A stretch of DNA of 64,000 nt from Otatea glauca (GCA_036346275.1 CM070730.1:10788309-10852308); one strand, 5' to 3'. Shown: positions 46,261 through 58,645, counted from the first letter of the stretch. The notes: generated by a model not told the origin, from the sequence alone. A program made the numbers and translations.

Positions 46261-47015
46261 TACGGTGAATTCAAACTGGTGTTATATTAGTATGGATGTT
46301 ACTTTCTAATATGATGGGATCAATTTGCTAGTACAGTCATCTTAAGCCTCCCAATCCACGTGTCACGAGTTAAAATCCTGGAGAGAAAAAACTAGTGAAA
46401 AATCCATACAAATAATCCACCGAACGTGTGATCGGAACAAATCGAACTCTAGTGATCGGACAGAAAGACAATATGACGCACTGCTAGGCTAGCCTATGGC
46501 GGCTGATGTTTATGTTACATTTTCATGTGGCTAAAGAACTTAAGTTTCTTCCTATACGGAAGCCGATAGCTTTAGTTCATTGTACAGTGCCAATTACAAT
46601 TTTTCATAAGTTTTTAAGAGCTTTAACTCATTGTTACAGTGCCGATTACATTTTTTCATGAGTTTTTAAGAGTGGGAACTAGTACAGCCACATTAAGACT
46701 CACACGTATAGTCATACGTTCAAACCTGAAAATCACAGCCCAGTTTAAACCCTGCACAGTAGAAAATCGTGAGAATTGAACTCTGACATCAGATAGAGAG
46801 AGCGCTGCCCTCGGCTAGCTAAATTATTTCCCAGGATTTTAGGGATTAGGTAAAGCAGTACCTCCGGCTGTCTTGACTTACATTAGTCTAAACTAGTGCC
46901 GTGTAATCTGTAGAACAAGTGACGGATACAGCAGTTCCATCTAGCTGTGTTTTGTTTTTGGATCTTACTCCGACATGGAAAAGCTTCAGAGTAAAACTAA
47001 AGATACTAGCTTCAG
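46261..47015. other. intergenic, nothing identified
   Basis: Unremarkable sequence with a short imperfect repeat around TTTAACTCATTGTACAGTGCC (near 46570 and 46620). No frame or terminal structure was supported. Confidence 0.5.
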
Positions 47016-47023
47016 CCTCCAGG

Positions 47024-48028
47024 CAAGCTTCAAGATCTCGGTGAAATGTCGGTTGAGATTTCGGATTTTGGCCATTGGCGAGATTCCAAATCCCATCAGA
47101 ATTTAAAAAATTGAAAAAAAGTCAAATTGCTATAGTAATTTCAGAAATTTTGACAAATTTCACTAAAATATCGGTAATTTTGACCAAATTTTAACTTTTT
47201 TGGACTGTATTTGGGTCAATACCTCCTAAGATTGACATTTCCATGATCTTTTTGGAAAAACTGAATTTTTGAAACATTTCATAAAAATAATAAAAGCACT
47301 ATCAAATTTTTATAAAAATGTACAAACTTGATCATGCTCTAAAAAATTTATGGTAGTATCTTTAGCAGTCTAGAATCATACATAAAAGATTCCAAAATAA
47401 TTTAAATTCATTTATTATGTTTGAAAAAATAAAATATAGAAGGGACATAAATTAGACAGTAACAATGTCAGAATTTTATAAATTCGCTCAAGTGTGATCA
47501 TGATCCAAAATTTTTTGGAAAGCTTAAGCATTACCTCAAAACCCTTCTCTAAAAGTTTCAAATTTCTAAATCTTTCTTGGTTGCTTAATCAAATCTATGG
47601 AAGCAATACATGTACTCAGCCAGGCTTTTATGAGGACAGTAGCACTGTTATAATTTTTAAAAATTTCTAACGTGGTTTGAAATATTTTTCATTCGGTTGA
47701 AATTTACTGATAAAGCTTTTATCATGACAGTAGCACTGTCATAATTTTTGAAAATTCCTCAGGCTTGTTCATCATCTAAAATTTTTATAGGAACATTAGT
47801 GATGCGTCAGAACCTTCCACAAAAATTATCAAAATTTTATAACGTTGTTTGAACTATTTTTCATTCGGTTGAATTTTGCGGAGATTTCGATAATTTCGAC
47901 CAAAATATCGGAAATCCCGGTCTAAAAAATACCGGTTTTGAATTTCGTCCAAAATACCAAATCTCGCCAAAATTTTAGATTTCGATCTCGCTGGAGATGT
48001 AGTCCGATAAATGAAATTTGAAACCTTG
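47024..48028. mobile_element. hAT-like non-autonomous element, copy 4
   Basis: A 1005-bp block begins CAAGCTTCAAGATCTCGG and ends AAATTTGAAACCTTG, imperfect inverted ends. Flanks CCTCCAGG (47016-47023) and TCTCTAGG (48029-48036) match at 6 of 8 positions. The interior has GGACAGTAGCACTGT followed by AATTTTTAAAAATT, as in the other copies. Confidence 0.65.
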
Positions 48029-48076
48029 TCTCTAGGTACAGTTTCTAGCATACTAGAAAGTAGAACAAATGGAGAA

Positions 48077-48364
48077 CAGGGTTCGCAAAATTGGTAGAAA
48101 ATTGCGATTTTTAGTCGTTTCGGTATGGCTCGGTTTCAAAAATCGCTCGATAAATCGGTCAATTTAAAAAATTAAAAAAAAATATGCGACGTAAACCGGT
48201 CGAAAATCGTTGGAAATCGAAAGGCCAATTTTTCAAAAAAAAAAATAAAAAAAATTGATTTTGAAATTCTACGATTTTTGATGATTTTCGACCGATTTTT
48301 TTTGCTGCTATTTCCGATTTTTGAATTTCAGCGTTTTTCTCCTAATTGATTTTCTTGAACCCTG
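48077..48364. mobile_element. hAT-type MITE, second copy of the CAGGGTTC family
   Basis: A 288-bp element begins CAGGGTTCGCAAAATTGG and ends TTCTTGAACCCTG. Flanks ATGGAGAA and ATGGAGAG form an 8-bp duplication with one mismatch. Only the outermost 8 bp of its inverted repeat is well kept. Confidence 0.8.
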
Positions 48365-48372
48365 ATGGAGAG

Positions 48373-49874
48373 ATCGATCGTTTCCTTATGTCCTACTTGG
48401 GATTGTGGTTGTCAGGGAAGAACTGTGCCGTGACTTTCGACAATTCTCAGCCGTCGACGAAAAGTAACGGCACACATATGATGCTGCAGGAACATTTCAG
48501 CAGTATCGAACAGTGTAAAATCTACAGCGTTTTTTTGCTGCGGTAATTTATGTGCAGTATTTGAAGAACTGTTCTTCTTCTGCTTTTGCAAGTCAAAAGA
48601 ATCTGGATCCGTCGTACTTGTTTGGATTATTTCAGCTCACCTGATAAAGCCAGCCACAACAATATACGTGCCTACGTTACACGGATTCACAACTTGAACG
48701 AGCGTCGGGTGAGTCAACACGACGAACGTCACAATGTACTTAGAGAAGAGGCTCGGACAACATCAACCAATCAAATGTATTGCGCGAAGCCTGGTATATT
48801 TGGTTTCTTTACGCGTTCTCTTTTATGTTTGGTCTATATTCAAAATTGTATATCTAGCTCCGTCTTCAAAGGTATCACCCTCTACTGTATAAAAACACTC
48901 CACGATATAAAAACAGGTGTCACCTTCTATAATATAAAAATAATCATATCACCTACTACACTCTACTCAGATATAGAAACATGGCACGTCTATCAATTTG
49001 GTCTCTTACACATTCTTTTTCATATTTAATCTATATCCAAATGAAACTATAAAGGTACGTTTTTCTCTAGGGAAGTAAGGTTTTTCTCTAGGGGTTATCA
49101 TGAAAAAAGCTATATAGCCTTGTTTGGGACAATTTTAACTTTTGACTTCTCCTATCCGTAAACCAAAAGCTATCACAAATAACCGACTTCTTCATATCTA
49201 AAAGTCAAAAGCCAACAGTCTATTTATACTAGAAGAGATAAATTTCCATAGCTTCGATAGATTAGATAACTTTTCATAACTTTTGTAGATTAAGGTTCTA
49301 ACTTTGACAAGAGTTAAAAAAAATTACCACTCCTACAAAATATAAAATTCCAATATTTTGTAAAATTCCAAATCCCACCCTCCTCACGCCCATTACTGAG
49401 ACTAAACAAAACTACTCTGAAAAAATAGTAGAGATCATAGACGACACGCGTCACCTATAGTATAAAACCATGTAATATTTAGCCGTAGATGCCGCCGCTT
49501 ACTCGGTTAAGAGATCATATCTACATTTCGTTCAAACAGGGTAAAAAACCGTGAAACATGAAACAAAATTAGGCAAGGGGCCAAAAGCCAAAGCTTCGTA
49601 TTGCGCAGGCTACACACACCAAGCTAAGGAACACAATAGCAAAGCACAGAAAAAACTTTTAACACACATCTTGAAACATACAGGTTATTACCGACAAACG
49701 TGTGGATACTCACGAGAAAACCATTACACGAACACCTTAAAAAAAAGGACGCAAAATGCAGAAATCAGACGACCGCACACCCAGATACAAAAGACACATT
49801 ACGTGGACACGTACACGGTACACACACGATACATACACAGATCATCCGTGCTTACAAGAAATTTACACAGCTCT
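48373..49874. other. intergenic, no supported gene
   Basis: Short frames at 48586-49029 and 49551-49994 have biased, non-domain sequences and overlap the 3' end of the LTI65-like gene on the other strand. A block at about 49115-49420 starts TTGTTTGGGA and ends ACTAAACAAAA, weakly MITE-like, not annotated separately. Confidence 0.5.
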
Positions 49875-51382
49875 TCACATCATGTTCGTGTTCGTTTTCG
49901 CGGCTCCGATCTCCTCCCCGCGAAGCACCGGCCCTTCCACCGCGACGCCGTCCTTCACGTTCCCCTCTGCGTCACAAAAGAACTTGTCAGCTAGCTCGCA
50001 ATCAAGCCGAGTAATGGCGCGATTAGGTATGCACGTGCGTGTCGATGTGCGTACCTGTGGTGGGCTGCAGGGTCTCGGAGACGCGGTTCCCACCGGTGAG
50101 CGACGAGACAGCCTCGCGCGCCTTGGCCATCGCCTGGCCCGGGGCCGGCACGCGCTGCGCCACCGTGCTCCCGACATCCTCCTTGCGCCGCTGTACGGCG
50201 CCGGCGATCTCCTCGCTGAGGGCTCGGTCCTCGTCCCCCGGACGGAGCTTCTCGGCGATGTACCCCGTCACCCCCTTGTCCTGCCCGTTACCTGGTCTGC
50301 GGGCGTCGGGGGTGGCTGTCGCACTAGATTCGTCCTGCGCGCCGACGCCAGGGGTGGCGGTGCTGGCCGACTTCGTGGCCTGTTGCACCTTGCCCGCCAT
50401 GGCCGTGCCGACGCCGGCGACCTTCTCGTACACCGTGGTCGCCAGCTTCTTGCTGTACTCCGTAGTGCCCGCCGCCGCGGACTTGATTTTGTCCGTGTAT
50501 GTCGCGCCGGACGCCGCGCCGTCCGTCGTCGCGTCTGTGGCCGCGTCCTTCCACTCCTCCCCGCCGGCGTCCGACACCGGCATTCCCTCCCTGGGCTCGT
50601 CGATCACATCACGCTTTCCCGCGCCCACGTGCGGCGGGTCGTCAGACACGGTCATCGACTCGAAGGCCCGCACGACGGGCGTCGTGCCTATGTCCTCCCC
50701 AGCCCGCGGGGCGGGCGTCGTCGAGCGCGGCGCGGCTGGGTCCTCGACGACGGGGCAGCCGAGGTCGCCGAGCCGCACCCTTGGGGCGTCGTCGCCCTCC
50801 ACCTCCTGCACCGCCGGGATCCTTGCCGACTCGTACACTGCAATTAACGGGTCGCACACAGCAAGCACAAGCATTAAGCATCGAAACAAACGCGCGCGTG
50901 CGCGAATGACGTTCTGTGCAGCTTGTACTTACTCGGTGCGCCGTGCACCTCGGGGTCCGACTCCATGGCGACGGGCTTGTCCTCGACGTCCTCCAGGTAC
51001 CCGCCCTTCTTCATCTCGGCCTCCCTCTGCGCCACCTCCTCCTCGTCTTCATCGCTGCTGCTGCTGCTGCCGCCACGGTGGTCGCCGTGCTCATCGCCCC
51101 CGTTGTGCCCGTGGCCGGCGATGGTGTTCTTGATCTTGTTCACCTTCTCCTTCACCTTCCTGAGCACCGGCTTGTGCTGTTTGTCGTCGCGGTGCAGCTG
51201 CTGCTGGCCCCCCTCCTCATCAGCTACACGTAGTCACTCACGCCATTACCAAACAAAGCAACGTACGTGATACCAATTGCGACACGGCACGCGTAGCGAG
51301 CGACTGACCAAGTGACGTACGTATACTCACCGGCGATATTCCGGAGGCCGACGTCCTCGGGGACGTGCTCGCGCATGGCCAT
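49875..51382 (-). CDS. LTI65/CAP160-like low-temperature and ABA-responsive protein
   Basis: Four exons join in frame: 51331-51382, 50933-51223, 50055-50837 and 49875-49966, giving 405 aa. The protein is hydrophilic, like late-embryogenesis and desiccation proteins. The N-terminus has HKPVLRKVKEKVNKIKNTIA and a Ser run followed by DEDEEE. EVHGAP then leads across the exon 2/3 junction. Later comes an Ala/Thr-rich region with TYTDKIKSAAAGTTEYSKKL and VYEKVAGVGTAMAGKVQ. The C-terminal exon reads EGNVKDGVAVEGPVLRGEE. These segments match the LTI65/RD29B/CAP160 family, thought to protect cells during cold and drought. All junctions are GT-AG and no lesion is visible. Exact orthology was not tested. 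Confidence 0.92.
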
Positions 51383-51547
51383 GGCCGGCGTCGCAAACGA
51401 CCTTGCTAGCGATTCGGATTCCGCGAATTGAAGCTGGCGTTTGGAAACTAGAACGTTGCAGCGATCGCGAGCTGAGATGCGTGGATGGGGTGAGGGGCTG
51501 AGGATATGAGGGGGAGCAGGTCAGAGGGGAGCCTGCCACCTCGACGC

Positions 51548-51555
51548 ACACGTGG
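51548..51555 (-). promoter_or_regulatory. G-box/ABRE ACACGTGG near the LTI65-like gene
   Basis: A CACGTG core (51549-51554) lies about 170 bp before the ATG. ABRE elements bind bZIP factors in the ABA response, fitting this gene family. It falls between the TATA box and the ATG, so it may be in the leader. Confidence 0.5.
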
Positions 51556-51623
51556 GGGCGGAGCGGGCGCGTGGCAGCCTTGGGCCGTCGGGCAGAAGCG
51601 ACTGGAAGGTCCACCTATTAGAG

Positions 51624-51629
51624 GCCGAC
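51624..51629 (+). promoter_or_regulatory. DRE/CRT core GCCGAC near the LTI65-like gene
   Basis: GCCGAC fits the RCCGAC core recognised by CBF/DREB factors in cold and drought responses. It is a short match in GC-rich DNA and could be chance. Confidence 0.4.
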
Positions 51630-51783
51630 CGGATGACGAATGATGGCGTCTCGGCGTTTCTTTCGCCAGGGAAAGACGTGATATGGCGGACTCTGCACGG
51701 GGTGGGAACTGGGGAGGTGGGCAGACGCGTCCATGTTTGCCGCACTGGTCGGCGTTTTCTGTGAGAGGCGCCGTGCTTGTGTC

Positions 51784-51790
51784 ATTTATA
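51784..51790 (-). promoter_or_regulatory. TATA box of the LTI65-like gene
   Basis: TATAAAT reads on the minus strand about 400 bp before the ATG. It is the only good TATA motif before the MULE 2 repeat begins at 51841. A leader of about 370 nt is implied; a nearer TATA-less start is possible. Confidence 0.45.
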
Positions 51791-51840
51791 GCAAGGCCAC
51801 GCGCCTTTCCTGGGCACCTTTGATTATTTATTTATTTAAT

Positions 51841-52050
51841 ATTTTTTTTTTCAAAACTAAACGTTCGGACACGAAAATTGCAAATTTGGACTCCCGTCAT
51901 TCGTACATAGGGCGATCGCTCCATGTACGGGCGATCAGTGCCACCTCTAATGGCAACTAACGGCCAAAATAACGTCGCAGGTGGTGCGAGGCAACTATCG
52001 CCCCATGCACGGGCGATCGCCCGGTGCACGGGCGACGGCGGGGCAAAAGC
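51841..52050 (+). repeat. MULE 2 terminal inverted repeat next to the LTI65-like gene
   Basis: It contains GGGCGATCGC at about 51910 and 52010, each next to inverted ATGTACGGGCGATC or GCACGGGCGA words, so the arm itself can fold. It ends about 50 bp from the LTI65-like TATA box. Confidence 0.78.
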
Positions 52051-53140
52051 CAAATTTTTTTTTATTTAGTATGTTTTGTAATTATTTGATGCCTTTTTAA
52101 TATGAACCCATAACTTTTGCTAGGAGTGTCCAAATGAAATGAAACTTTTTTCTAAATTTAAGTTTTGGAATGAGGAGTTAGATTCTAAAATAAAAACCTA
52201 TGTGTTGTTTGCAGAAAAATAATTTTATTTGAGTTCGAATGCTAGGCTCTAATTATGGATTGTGAACGAATTACATTGTGTATTGATCCATAAATCATGA
52301 AATAAATAGAATAAGTTACTACAACCTTATGCACTTCATTTCTGCAAAAATATCTAAATATGATTGCATTTTGAATCAAAGATGGCTAGTTTAAACCCTT
52401 TATAGCATTCATGTTTCAAGTAGTTAGAATAATGTCTAAAGGACCTCAAAATTTGACAGAACTAGTTTTGTTGCATTCTTGGGCTTGCATAGGTTACAAT
52501 TATGTAAAAATATTTAGATGTCACTTTAGGCTACACTATTTTATTGTTGTCCGAACATGCAATCGGTAAAACATCAAAATGACCGTATCTTTCGCAAACG
52601 AGGGTCAAACTCGATGAAACCAAATCTGATGAATTTAAAATGCTATAACCTATCTTGATGAATAAAAATAATATCATTTAGGACAACTGGAGCAGTAGGA
52701 CATATCCGAGCCCTCCGAAAATGGAATCGGTTCCCTCTCTAAGGCTAGTTGAGGACAGTGAGCATACACTTGAATGGTAGGCCGCACTCTTTATTACGGC
52801 TCAAAATTGAAAGGAGTACCACGAACAAGAAAAACCAAAGTTAACACCAGACGTCTACTGAGTGCTTCGAGGCCACTTCCCATTCGCCCATGCCTCTGGC
52901 GGGGCTTCTCTGGCACGCCGCGCCCTCTCTCGTTTCCTCTCTCTCGGCCTCCTTCTCCTCCGCTTCCTTCCTACATGCCTCCTCGCGGCGACATCGTTGT
53001 TCTTGAAGCCGCGCTGAACTCGCCCCGCCAGCTTGGCTTGGTCAAGAAGCCGTTGGTCCTCGGGTTGATCTCCGTATCAAACCACCGCTCAAATTCACAC
53101 AATGGCGGAGGTGACGCATGAAACGTAAATTAGCAAAGTT
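52051..53140 (-). other. MULE 2 interior 3' of the transposase; Arg/Glu-rich tail remnant
   Basis: 52080-52760 is AT-rich with no gene. On the minus strand about 53120-52790 a split frame reads RWFDTEINPRTNGFLTKPSW and then an Arg/Glu/Lys-rich stretch. This may be the end of a MULE-encoded protein. No SWIM finger was found here, unlike MULE 1. Confidence 0.35.
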
Positions 53141-55481
53141 TCATTCACAAATATTATGTAACCCGACGATTATTACCATGTGGCGATCCTTCGACTTTCT
53201 CCGCGGATCGAAGGCGTAGTGCGCGCACTTCCAATACCTCCTCTTCCAAGTTGAAATTTCCAAGAGCGACAAGCTCGCAAAGATCTGCTCCACGCCACTC
53301 TCGGTGTCACCCGATGTGTTCGCGCTTTCTTGTTTTCTCGACATGTAAGTAGACACAATGCTTGAGTACGACAATCGATTGTCCGACATACATGCTGCGG
53401 AGGTCTTGTATCGCTCAATGAAATATCTCTGTGTCCCTAATAAGACACCTTCAACTATACCCACCAGTGGAAGGCATCTGGTGCCTTTCATTACCCAGTT
53501 GTAAATCTCCGCCAGGTTTGTTGTCATGATTCCATAACGTGAGCTGCCCTCGTCATGCGGAAGGGACCATTTCTCCAAAGGATCATGTCGTATCCAGTCG
53601 GTGAAACTCTTTATGCTGATACCCGGCCTTAACCGGATGTTTGGGGAGTCTGTCGGGAGCGCACACAAGGCTGTGGGGTCCTCTCCTTGCTCATGGTACA
53701 CCATCGGGTTCCTTGATGAACTAGCGGTACATCTGGGATTCATTGATTGCTTCTTCTTAGTTCGTCCAACGTCCTCCAAAGCGCGTCGAACTTCCTTCGT
53801 TGGTTATGTTTGCACAGCCGCTTGAACATGTTCATAAGCTCCTTGTTCCTGAATTGACGAAAAAAATTGGCACCCATGTGCCTCATGCACCACCTGCTCC
53901 TTAGGTCTGGCCACTTTGCTGCTCCCACGACGGCGGACCCTTGTTGCATATCCACGATCGCCCTTAGCAGCCCTGCATGTCGGTCATAGATGACACAAAC
54001 ATCAGGCCTGTCAAAAACAACTGCCAGCTTCACTCTTTCAAGGAACAAGTACCAACTCTCCGTGTTTCCCCCCTCCACAAATGCCAATGCAACCGGTAGA
54101 ATCTGGTTGTTGGCATCCACCGCGATCGCAGTTAGAATCTGGCCCTTGTACTTCCCCGTGAGGAATGTGCCGCCCATACAAAGGACCGGCGCGGCGGTTT
54201 AACGCATTTATGCATGCGCCTGTAGGCGAAGAATGCACGCCGCAATGCCCACTTACTCGCAAGACGCACCACCCGCAGGAACTCCGCAAGGTCGACGGAT
54301 GTACCGGGTTCCTACGCGCGATTGCCCTGAGCAAGTGGGGAATATTCTCGTACGAAGCCTCGTACGTCCCGAACCGTATTTCCAGAGCTGTCCTTTTCGC
54401 TCTCCATGCCTTTCCGTAGCTAATCTTGTACTGAAACCTTTCCTCCACGGCTGTGATAATAGATCGAGGCTACAGGTAGGGATTGTCTATGATCTGACCA
54501 TAAAACACATTTGCCACCCAAGTGGACAACAGATTGCGATGTCCCTGCTCCGCTTCTTCCAGCTCGCAGTTATGCTCAACCACTATGGAGCATTTCCAGT
54601 AGTCCTTCCACTCCCCTGGTATGCATGCACCCGCCATGGGCACGAATCAACTATGCACCTCACGTCGTACTCCTTCTTGCTGGACTTCACTACCCTGAAT
54701 TGCCGCCGGAGAGACATTGCCCAGTACTTCACCGCATCCATCACAACCTCTTTGTCTTTATATATGGCCCCCTCCGTCACCTCGTTCTCACGATACTCCC
54801 ATGCATCAACGTTACCTTCATTCATTATTAGGTCTTCAAAATTGTAATTGCTCCACACACCAGGGATAGGCACCTTAGGAGCAATATTCTCCTCGTCGGA
54901 GTGCTCACCATCAGAGACTTCCTCATCCGCACGGTCGTCCTCTTCCATCAGGTGAACTATGTCCTCCACCTCCTCCCTCGCCGCCACCGCGCTCCACCAC
55001 TGCCTCTCTCTCGCGCTCGATCCTTCGCCACCGCCAGCCTCGTGCTCCCGGTCTCGGGCTCCTCGCCGCCTTCCTCTTGGCGCCCTTCTACATTTGATGT
55101 CCTCCCCGTAATGTCCACCCCGACATCACAAACTTGCGACACCGATAGAGCTATCGGGTAGCATCAGACCAACAACATGAGCGCCAACCCCGCTACTAAG
55201 AAAACCAACATAACTCCTCCATGTTGATGTCGAGTTAATAGGAATCAACTTTCCAGAAACGGTCTTGCGACGGCTCACTATCGCTTCCGACTGCAACCGA
55301 ACAAATGGGCATCCAAATTGAACATCCGAGACATCCACTCCCACAAACCCTCAGATGTCCTATCGCTCGGCCTCGCATATGCCCCGACGACTCTTGAAAA
55401 TGATGATAAATCTACCCCATCCGCCCCCTGTGCTATCTCCCCATCTCCATAAAATATTTGGAAATACAATTTCTCCGACAT
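53141..55481 (-). pseudogene. MuDR-type transposase of MULE 2, frameshifted
   Basis: The N-terminus (MSEKLYFQIFYGDGEIA, 55481 downward) parallels the PB1-like start of MULE 1. An acidic linker follows, then the MuDR DNA-binding segment (EVVMDAVKYWAMSLRRQFRV, 54583-54987). A region near 54400 shows YGKAWRAK. The DDE domain spans 53740-54177 (MGGTFLTGKYKGQILTAIAV; then VCVIYDRHAGLL; then RWCMRHMGANF). The part past the domain (WSLPHDEGSSRYGIMTTNLA) is at 53141-53779. At least three frame changes break it, and a C-terminal SWIM finger is missing. Confidence 0.88.
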
Positions 55482-56091
55482 GCTGCAACGTCCGACGGAA
55501 AAATATTACTCTAAAATACAATCTACAAAACGTACATTGATCGTACTACAAAATTATTTACATTGCCTAATACATTATTTACATAATAAAATTAGTAATA
55601 CACAACCCTAATAAATTAAATTTCTAAATATTGCCTATAGTTTCTACTGAACTAAATTTCTACATACAAAATACTACATTAAATTTGCATATACTGAAAT
55701 ACTACATTAAGTTTCTAAATACTAGATACTACATACTATATTAAATTTCTGAATATTAACTGCTACATTAAATTTCACGAGAACTATACAATTCTAAAAT
55801 TTCTAAACACTACACAATCCTAAAATTTCTAAATACTACAACAAATTCCTAAATATTAAATGATACTTTAACTATGCAACCTATAAAAAAATTCCTACAA
55901 TTATCTCTACAAAAATCCCTATAGATAACTCTACAAAAAAATCGAAAATTTGCCTTTTTTTTCTTCTTCTTTTCTTCTCTTCTCTCTTTCTTTCTTCCTT
56001 TCTTCTCTTCTTTCTTCTTTCTCTGCCTCGCTCGGCCCCTTCTTTCTTTGGCTGCGCTCTACGCTCGGCCGAATGGAGATGCCGGTTTTAA
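55482..56091 (-). other. MULE 2 leader, AT-rich with short degenerate repeats
   Basis: The words TACATTAAATTTCTAAATACTA recur in many degenerate forms through 55590-55900. A pyrimidine-rich tract (TTTCTTCTTC) follows at 55960-56040. No gene is present; by position it should hold the transposase promoter. Confidence 0.55.
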
Positions 56092-56291
56092 AGGCCCTGG
56101 TCGCCCCTACATGGGGCGATCGCCCTTGTAGGGGGCGATAGGTGCCAAATGCCGATTTTGCCCCCATGTGGCCGTTAGCTCGCCGTGAGGAAGGGCACTA
56201 ATCGCCTGTGTATGGGGCGATCGCCCCATACACGGTCGACGGGCACCTACTTTTGCAATATTTTTACCCCGGCGCTTAGTTTTGAAAAAAA
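56092..56291 (-). repeat. MULE 2 terminal inverted repeat, distal arm
   Basis: The reverse complement of 51841-52050 with moderate divergence. It carries ATGGGGCGATCGCCC near 56110 and ATGGGGCGATCGCCCCAT near 56214, the latter a perfect 18-bp palindrome. Confidence 0.78.
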
Positions 56292-56759
56292 GAATAAAAA
56301 TAAATATTAAGTAAAAAAATTCGCCCAGGTGTGCTGGCTCAAGGCAAGGTTAAGTCGGGCCATTTACATTCGAAGAAGCATTAGCTTTTTTTTTCTCTCT
56401 CTCTATATATTTCTAAATCTAGTCTTTATTCGAATAAAATTATAAAAATAATCTTCTCTTTTATTACAAAAGTAGTAGCAGGTAACACGTACTCCCTCCG
56501 TTTGCATTTGTAGGGCGTATAGATTTTTTAAAGTTGTTCCTCTTTATGGGGCGTACGAAGATAATTTGCTTTTATACCTTGACTATAACTGTATTTCTCT
56601 TCGTTTTCTTCGCATGCATGGAGCCATGGAGTAACTCCACATGCATGCATGCAACTCTTCGTACTCGGCATGCATGCTTGCAATTAAAGTGGGTCTGCAT
56701 AAGAAGTCAGTCGTTGCAGTATACTACTCCAAGGTGGGATCGATACAGCTGCTCGCATA

Positions 56760-57086
56760 ATGTCGCCGCCGCATTCGCCTACGTCGTTGCCACCGTCACT
56801 ACCGCAGTGGCCGCCATCACCGTGGTACAAACATGAAGATTCAATGGAGCCCGAAGAATCCATCGCTGACGCCGTAGAAGAAACCATGGAGGCCGTCACC
56901 GTAGAAGAAACAATGAACAGCGATGCTGTCCAAGGAAAGCTTGAAGCTGAGCAATACATGATCGTGCATGAAGCTGTGGAAGACTTCAACGAGACTTGCC
57001 TGCCAGATGGGTTTGATGAGTGGCCCATTTGGCAGCAACGCATCGCTAAATACTTCTATAAGCTTCGTATGCCAAACTTTTTCTAA
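56760..57086 (+). other. unrecognised ORF inside the mariner element
   Basis: A 108-codon plus-strand frame is Pro/Ser-rich at the start, then acidic, and ends GFDEWPIWQQRIAKYFYK. No family is recognised. It lies between the left TIR and the transposase 3' end and may be untranslated element sequence or captured DNA. Confidence 0.25.
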
Positions 57087-57371
57087 CTTCCTATAAGTGT
57101 TTGTGTGTTTAGAAGCTGGTTAGATTAAGTGCTTGCAGGTGATGCATCCACTGGTGAGATAATTAGTGCTTGCCGTATGTTAAAATTAGTGCTTGGCAGA
57201 TAGTTAGATTTAAATGCTTGTACTGGTAGTTCTTCAAAAGGCTTGTAAGTGCACCTAATGATATGAACTTTTTATCATATGAACATTGTTCCTTAACACG
57301 GCGAAAATCACAGTACAAAATCAGTAGGGAAACAACACCATCCATGCCATGATCAAAATAATTGTTCAATC

Positions 57372-58645
57372 TCACTGGCAGAGGTACTCAAATGCATCGT
57401 TTACAATTTCTTTGTCACATTGCAACCTAATTGGAAGAGCATTGTTTCTCCATAGTGACTGCTTCTTCAGATGTGGAATACTGTGCTGGCCCCCCTTTTG
57501 TTTCAAAATCTCTATCATGCAAGACTGAAGAGTGATAAAAATGCGGTTGCTCCTCTCCACTGGATACTCATCATATGCTTGTTTCACCTTTGCAACAATG
57601 TCCTCAACATTTGTTGCAGATGACTTTTGAAATGATGCTTGAAGTGCTGCAAAAAAGCCTAGGTCCAAAATATTTAGATCGGGGGAGTTTGGTGGTTGAC
57701 ATATTAGCCTAATGTCAAAACCATCAGCCCTTCCCGCATTACAAAAATCAGCATCATCAACTAGAATATGTGTCTTGGTATTATCCTGTTGTATGAATAT
57801 AGGGGTACCATGTTCATATGCAGGCCATTTTTCCTTAATGGCGGGCAACACCTTATTCACAATGTACTCACGATTAACATCTTTTGTGACTGACGGCAAT
57901 ACCTTGGTTACCAATGTACCGGCAGGCCTATTAACACTAGTCCTTTTCGCCGGCTCAACGAAAGTAAATGGAAATATCCCGATCTTCCCTGAAAATGTCA
58001 CATTACCATCACCATCAAACCTCGGTCTCGCAATAGCCGCAAGAAACATGACCTTCTCAATGAAGTTCTTGCTTTGTGTCGTTCTTTTGGATCGCCCTCG
58101 CTCACCGCCAAGTAGTAGTTCTAACTCGCTGCAGACGATAGAACCACTTTTCATCTATGTACACGATGTTGTATATACCGTGAAAAGTTGGTTCTTGCGG
58201 CAAGCTAATTGGGTCAATCATTGATAGACAAAAACGAACCCTTGATTTCTTGTTAGTTTCGGTCAAAGTAAATTTAATCGCATTTGTGTGCCGCCTTAAC
58301 TTTCCATCTTTCAACCGCTTAAACAATGTGGTCTTTGACACATGTAGATGATTAGCAAGATCTTGGAGAGTTGTTCTACTCCGCAGCGGTATTTGTTTAA
58401 TGGCTTCAGGATGAACCATTATTTTCTTGCTGCCACAATTCTTTGCCCTCTTGCTCAACACTCGTGTAACCCACCACCATGCTTTCCATGGTACCATATC
58501 CTCTCAGACAACTCTCAACGGCATGCCCGTCTCAACAAAGAATGACTTTAGTGACACCATGCTTTAATATTCCAAAGCTCGTTCTCTCTAGAAGCATGGT
58601 ATAAATCATCCGTCGTGCTCTTCGCTTGTATTGTTTCCTTCTTGG
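57372..58645 (-). pseudogene. mariner DD39D transposase, frameshifted
   Basis: The N-terminal part (MIYTMLLERTSFGILKHG, near 58600) is followed by helix-turn-helix sequence (TTLQDLANHLHVSKTTLFKR) and the first catalytic Asp in YIDEKWFY. A frameshift near 58110-58150 leads to FIEKVMFLAAIARP. The second Asp is in IFIQQDNTKTH and the third in NILDLGFFAAL, 39 residues later, which defines plant mariners. A stop near 58510 and the frameshift make it non-functional. Confidence 0.9.

Larger units (their letters stand above)
51841..56291 (-). mobile_element. second Mutator-like element (MULE 2)
   Basis: Inverted repeats at 51841-52050 and 56092-56291 enclose a 4.45-kb element with a minus-strand MuDR-type transposase. 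The arms share TTTTTTTCAAAACTAA at their outer side, AACTAACGGCCA/GCTAACGGCCA, and repeated GGCGATCGCC palindromes. A clean 9-bp duplication could not be read because both flanks are A/T runs, so the outer ends are approximate. Confidence 0.82.

Noticed and set aside
49115..49420. MITE-like block starting TTGTTTGGGA and ending ACTAAACAAAA
   Set aside because: Only about 8 bp of imperfect inverted ends and no target duplication were visible.
49551..51270. Long plus-strand ORFs across the LTI65-like gene
   Set aside because: They are antisense to well-spliced minus-strand exons and have no domain.
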